From RGIG8244 sp045592785 (GTDB lineage Bacteria; Verrucomicrobiota; Lentisphaeria; Victivallales; UBA1829), in assembly GCA_045592785.1 (NCBI GenBank), contig JAZNVL010000041.1:1-11383 (forward strand): a stretch of 11,383 nucleotides of DNA. Reading direction: 5' to 3'. The position numbers were made by a program, and so were the translations under genes. The notes beneath the pieces were generated by a model, which saw only the letters and a list, made by a program, of their open reading frames with translations, ran no database searches and was not told the DNA's origin. Below, one piece after another: positions 11,146 to 11,383 of the stretch. Position 1 is the first letter of the stretch, and every line of letters begins with the position of its first letter.

Positions 11146-11383
11146 CATAAGTCCAACTGTCAATTTGTCCCGCTTCCTGATCAAAGTTCACACCGATCAG
11201 AAAAATCTTTTTGCCGGAGTTCATATATCGGCGATAATAATCCCGATCCTTGATTTGCTGTAATGCGATCTCATCGCTTTTATTTAATTTGAACTCAAAG
11301 ACAAATACAAAGTCTTCATTTGTCGCAACGGCATCAATTCTGCCGTTGTTTGTTTTGGATTCAGCGACGATACTTATGCCGAG
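11135..11383 (-). CDS. PD-(D/E)XK nuclease domain, C-terminal end of an AAA-ATPase-like protein (partial)
   Basis: The last 82 residues of a minus-strand gene enter from the right edge and end at the TGA at 11135-11137. The sequence NNGRIDAVATNEDFVFVFEFKLNKS carries the PD-(D/E)XK core: Asp in GRID and the Glu and Lys of EFK. It continues ALQQIKDRDYYRRY and KKIFLIGVNFDQEAGQIDSW, the usual ending of the PDDEXK_9 domain found at the C-terminus of 'predicted AAA-ATPase' proteins (about 500-600 residues, common in Bacteroidetes and gut PVC bacteria). The function of that family is unsettled, but it behaves as mobile accessory DNA with many copies per genome. The reading frame is open to the edge, so the copy may be intact beyond it. 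Confidence 0.85.
   Translation of the reverse strand, partial: LGISIVAESKTNNGRIDAVATNEDFVFVFEFKLNKSDEIALQQIKDRDYYRRYMNSGKKIFLIGVNFDQEAGQIDSWTYETV

Noticed and set aside
11075..11263. Plus-strand open frame of 62 codons
   Set aside because: It is the shadow of the PD-(D/E)XK fragment, which has clear family residues on the minus strand.

Overview
The window looks like a chromosomal piece of a Lentisphaerota (Victivallales-like) bacterium. This is inferred from a cluster of pilin-like genes that share the FTLIELLVVIAIIAILA leader and an H-X9-DG type C-terminal motif, a family strongly expanded in the Planctomycetes-Verrucomicrobia-Chlamydiae group and very abundant in Lentisphaerota. Shine-Dalgarno sites and sigma70-like promoters are easy to see. 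No marker gene in the window fixes the taxon.

Layout. Positions 1-288 carry no gene but hold two 9-bp tandem arrays in opposite orientation. A minus-strand gene for a DUF1893 protein with an apparent signal peptide (289-807) diverges from the plus-strand pair pyrH (UMP kinase, 964-1680) and comM/yifB (AAA+ Mg-chelatase-like, 1709-3250). comM runs head-on into a minus-strand operon and overlaps its last gene by 32 bp. That operon, in transcription order, is an OppB/DppB-type ABC permease with a large extra extracytoplasmic domain (4432-5736), a 73-residue unknown protein (4198-4419) and a tRNA-dihydrouridine synthase (3219-4196). A tRNA-Thr(CGT) gene (5906-5981) lies divergently upstream of the permease.

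Positions 6101-10222 hold four prepilin-like secreted proteins in an A-B-B-A order: the outer two are one paralogous type (C-terminus MFKFH, H-X9-DM) and the inner two another (C-terminus YYY, H-X9-DG). The first and second form an operon; the third and fourth each have their own promoter. The most striking object is in the first gene. A 219-bp in-frame insertion splits the leader, so the FTLIELLV motif occurs twice, 73 codons apart. The insertion holds two perfect hairpins and 11 perfect copies of an 8-bp unit. Because 8 is not a multiple of 3, gain or loss of one or two units shifts the frame, and both alternative frames reach a TGA inside the second leader. The locus therefore has the structure of a phase-variable switch.

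The right end (10223-11383) is more AT-rich and looks like accessory or decaying DNA: an intergenic stem structure, a C-terminal remnant of an AlbA_2/RecG-like DNA-binding protein with a QGDT repeat linker, and the C-terminal end of a PD-(D/E)XK nuclease domain of the AAA-ATPase-like family that runs off the window edge.
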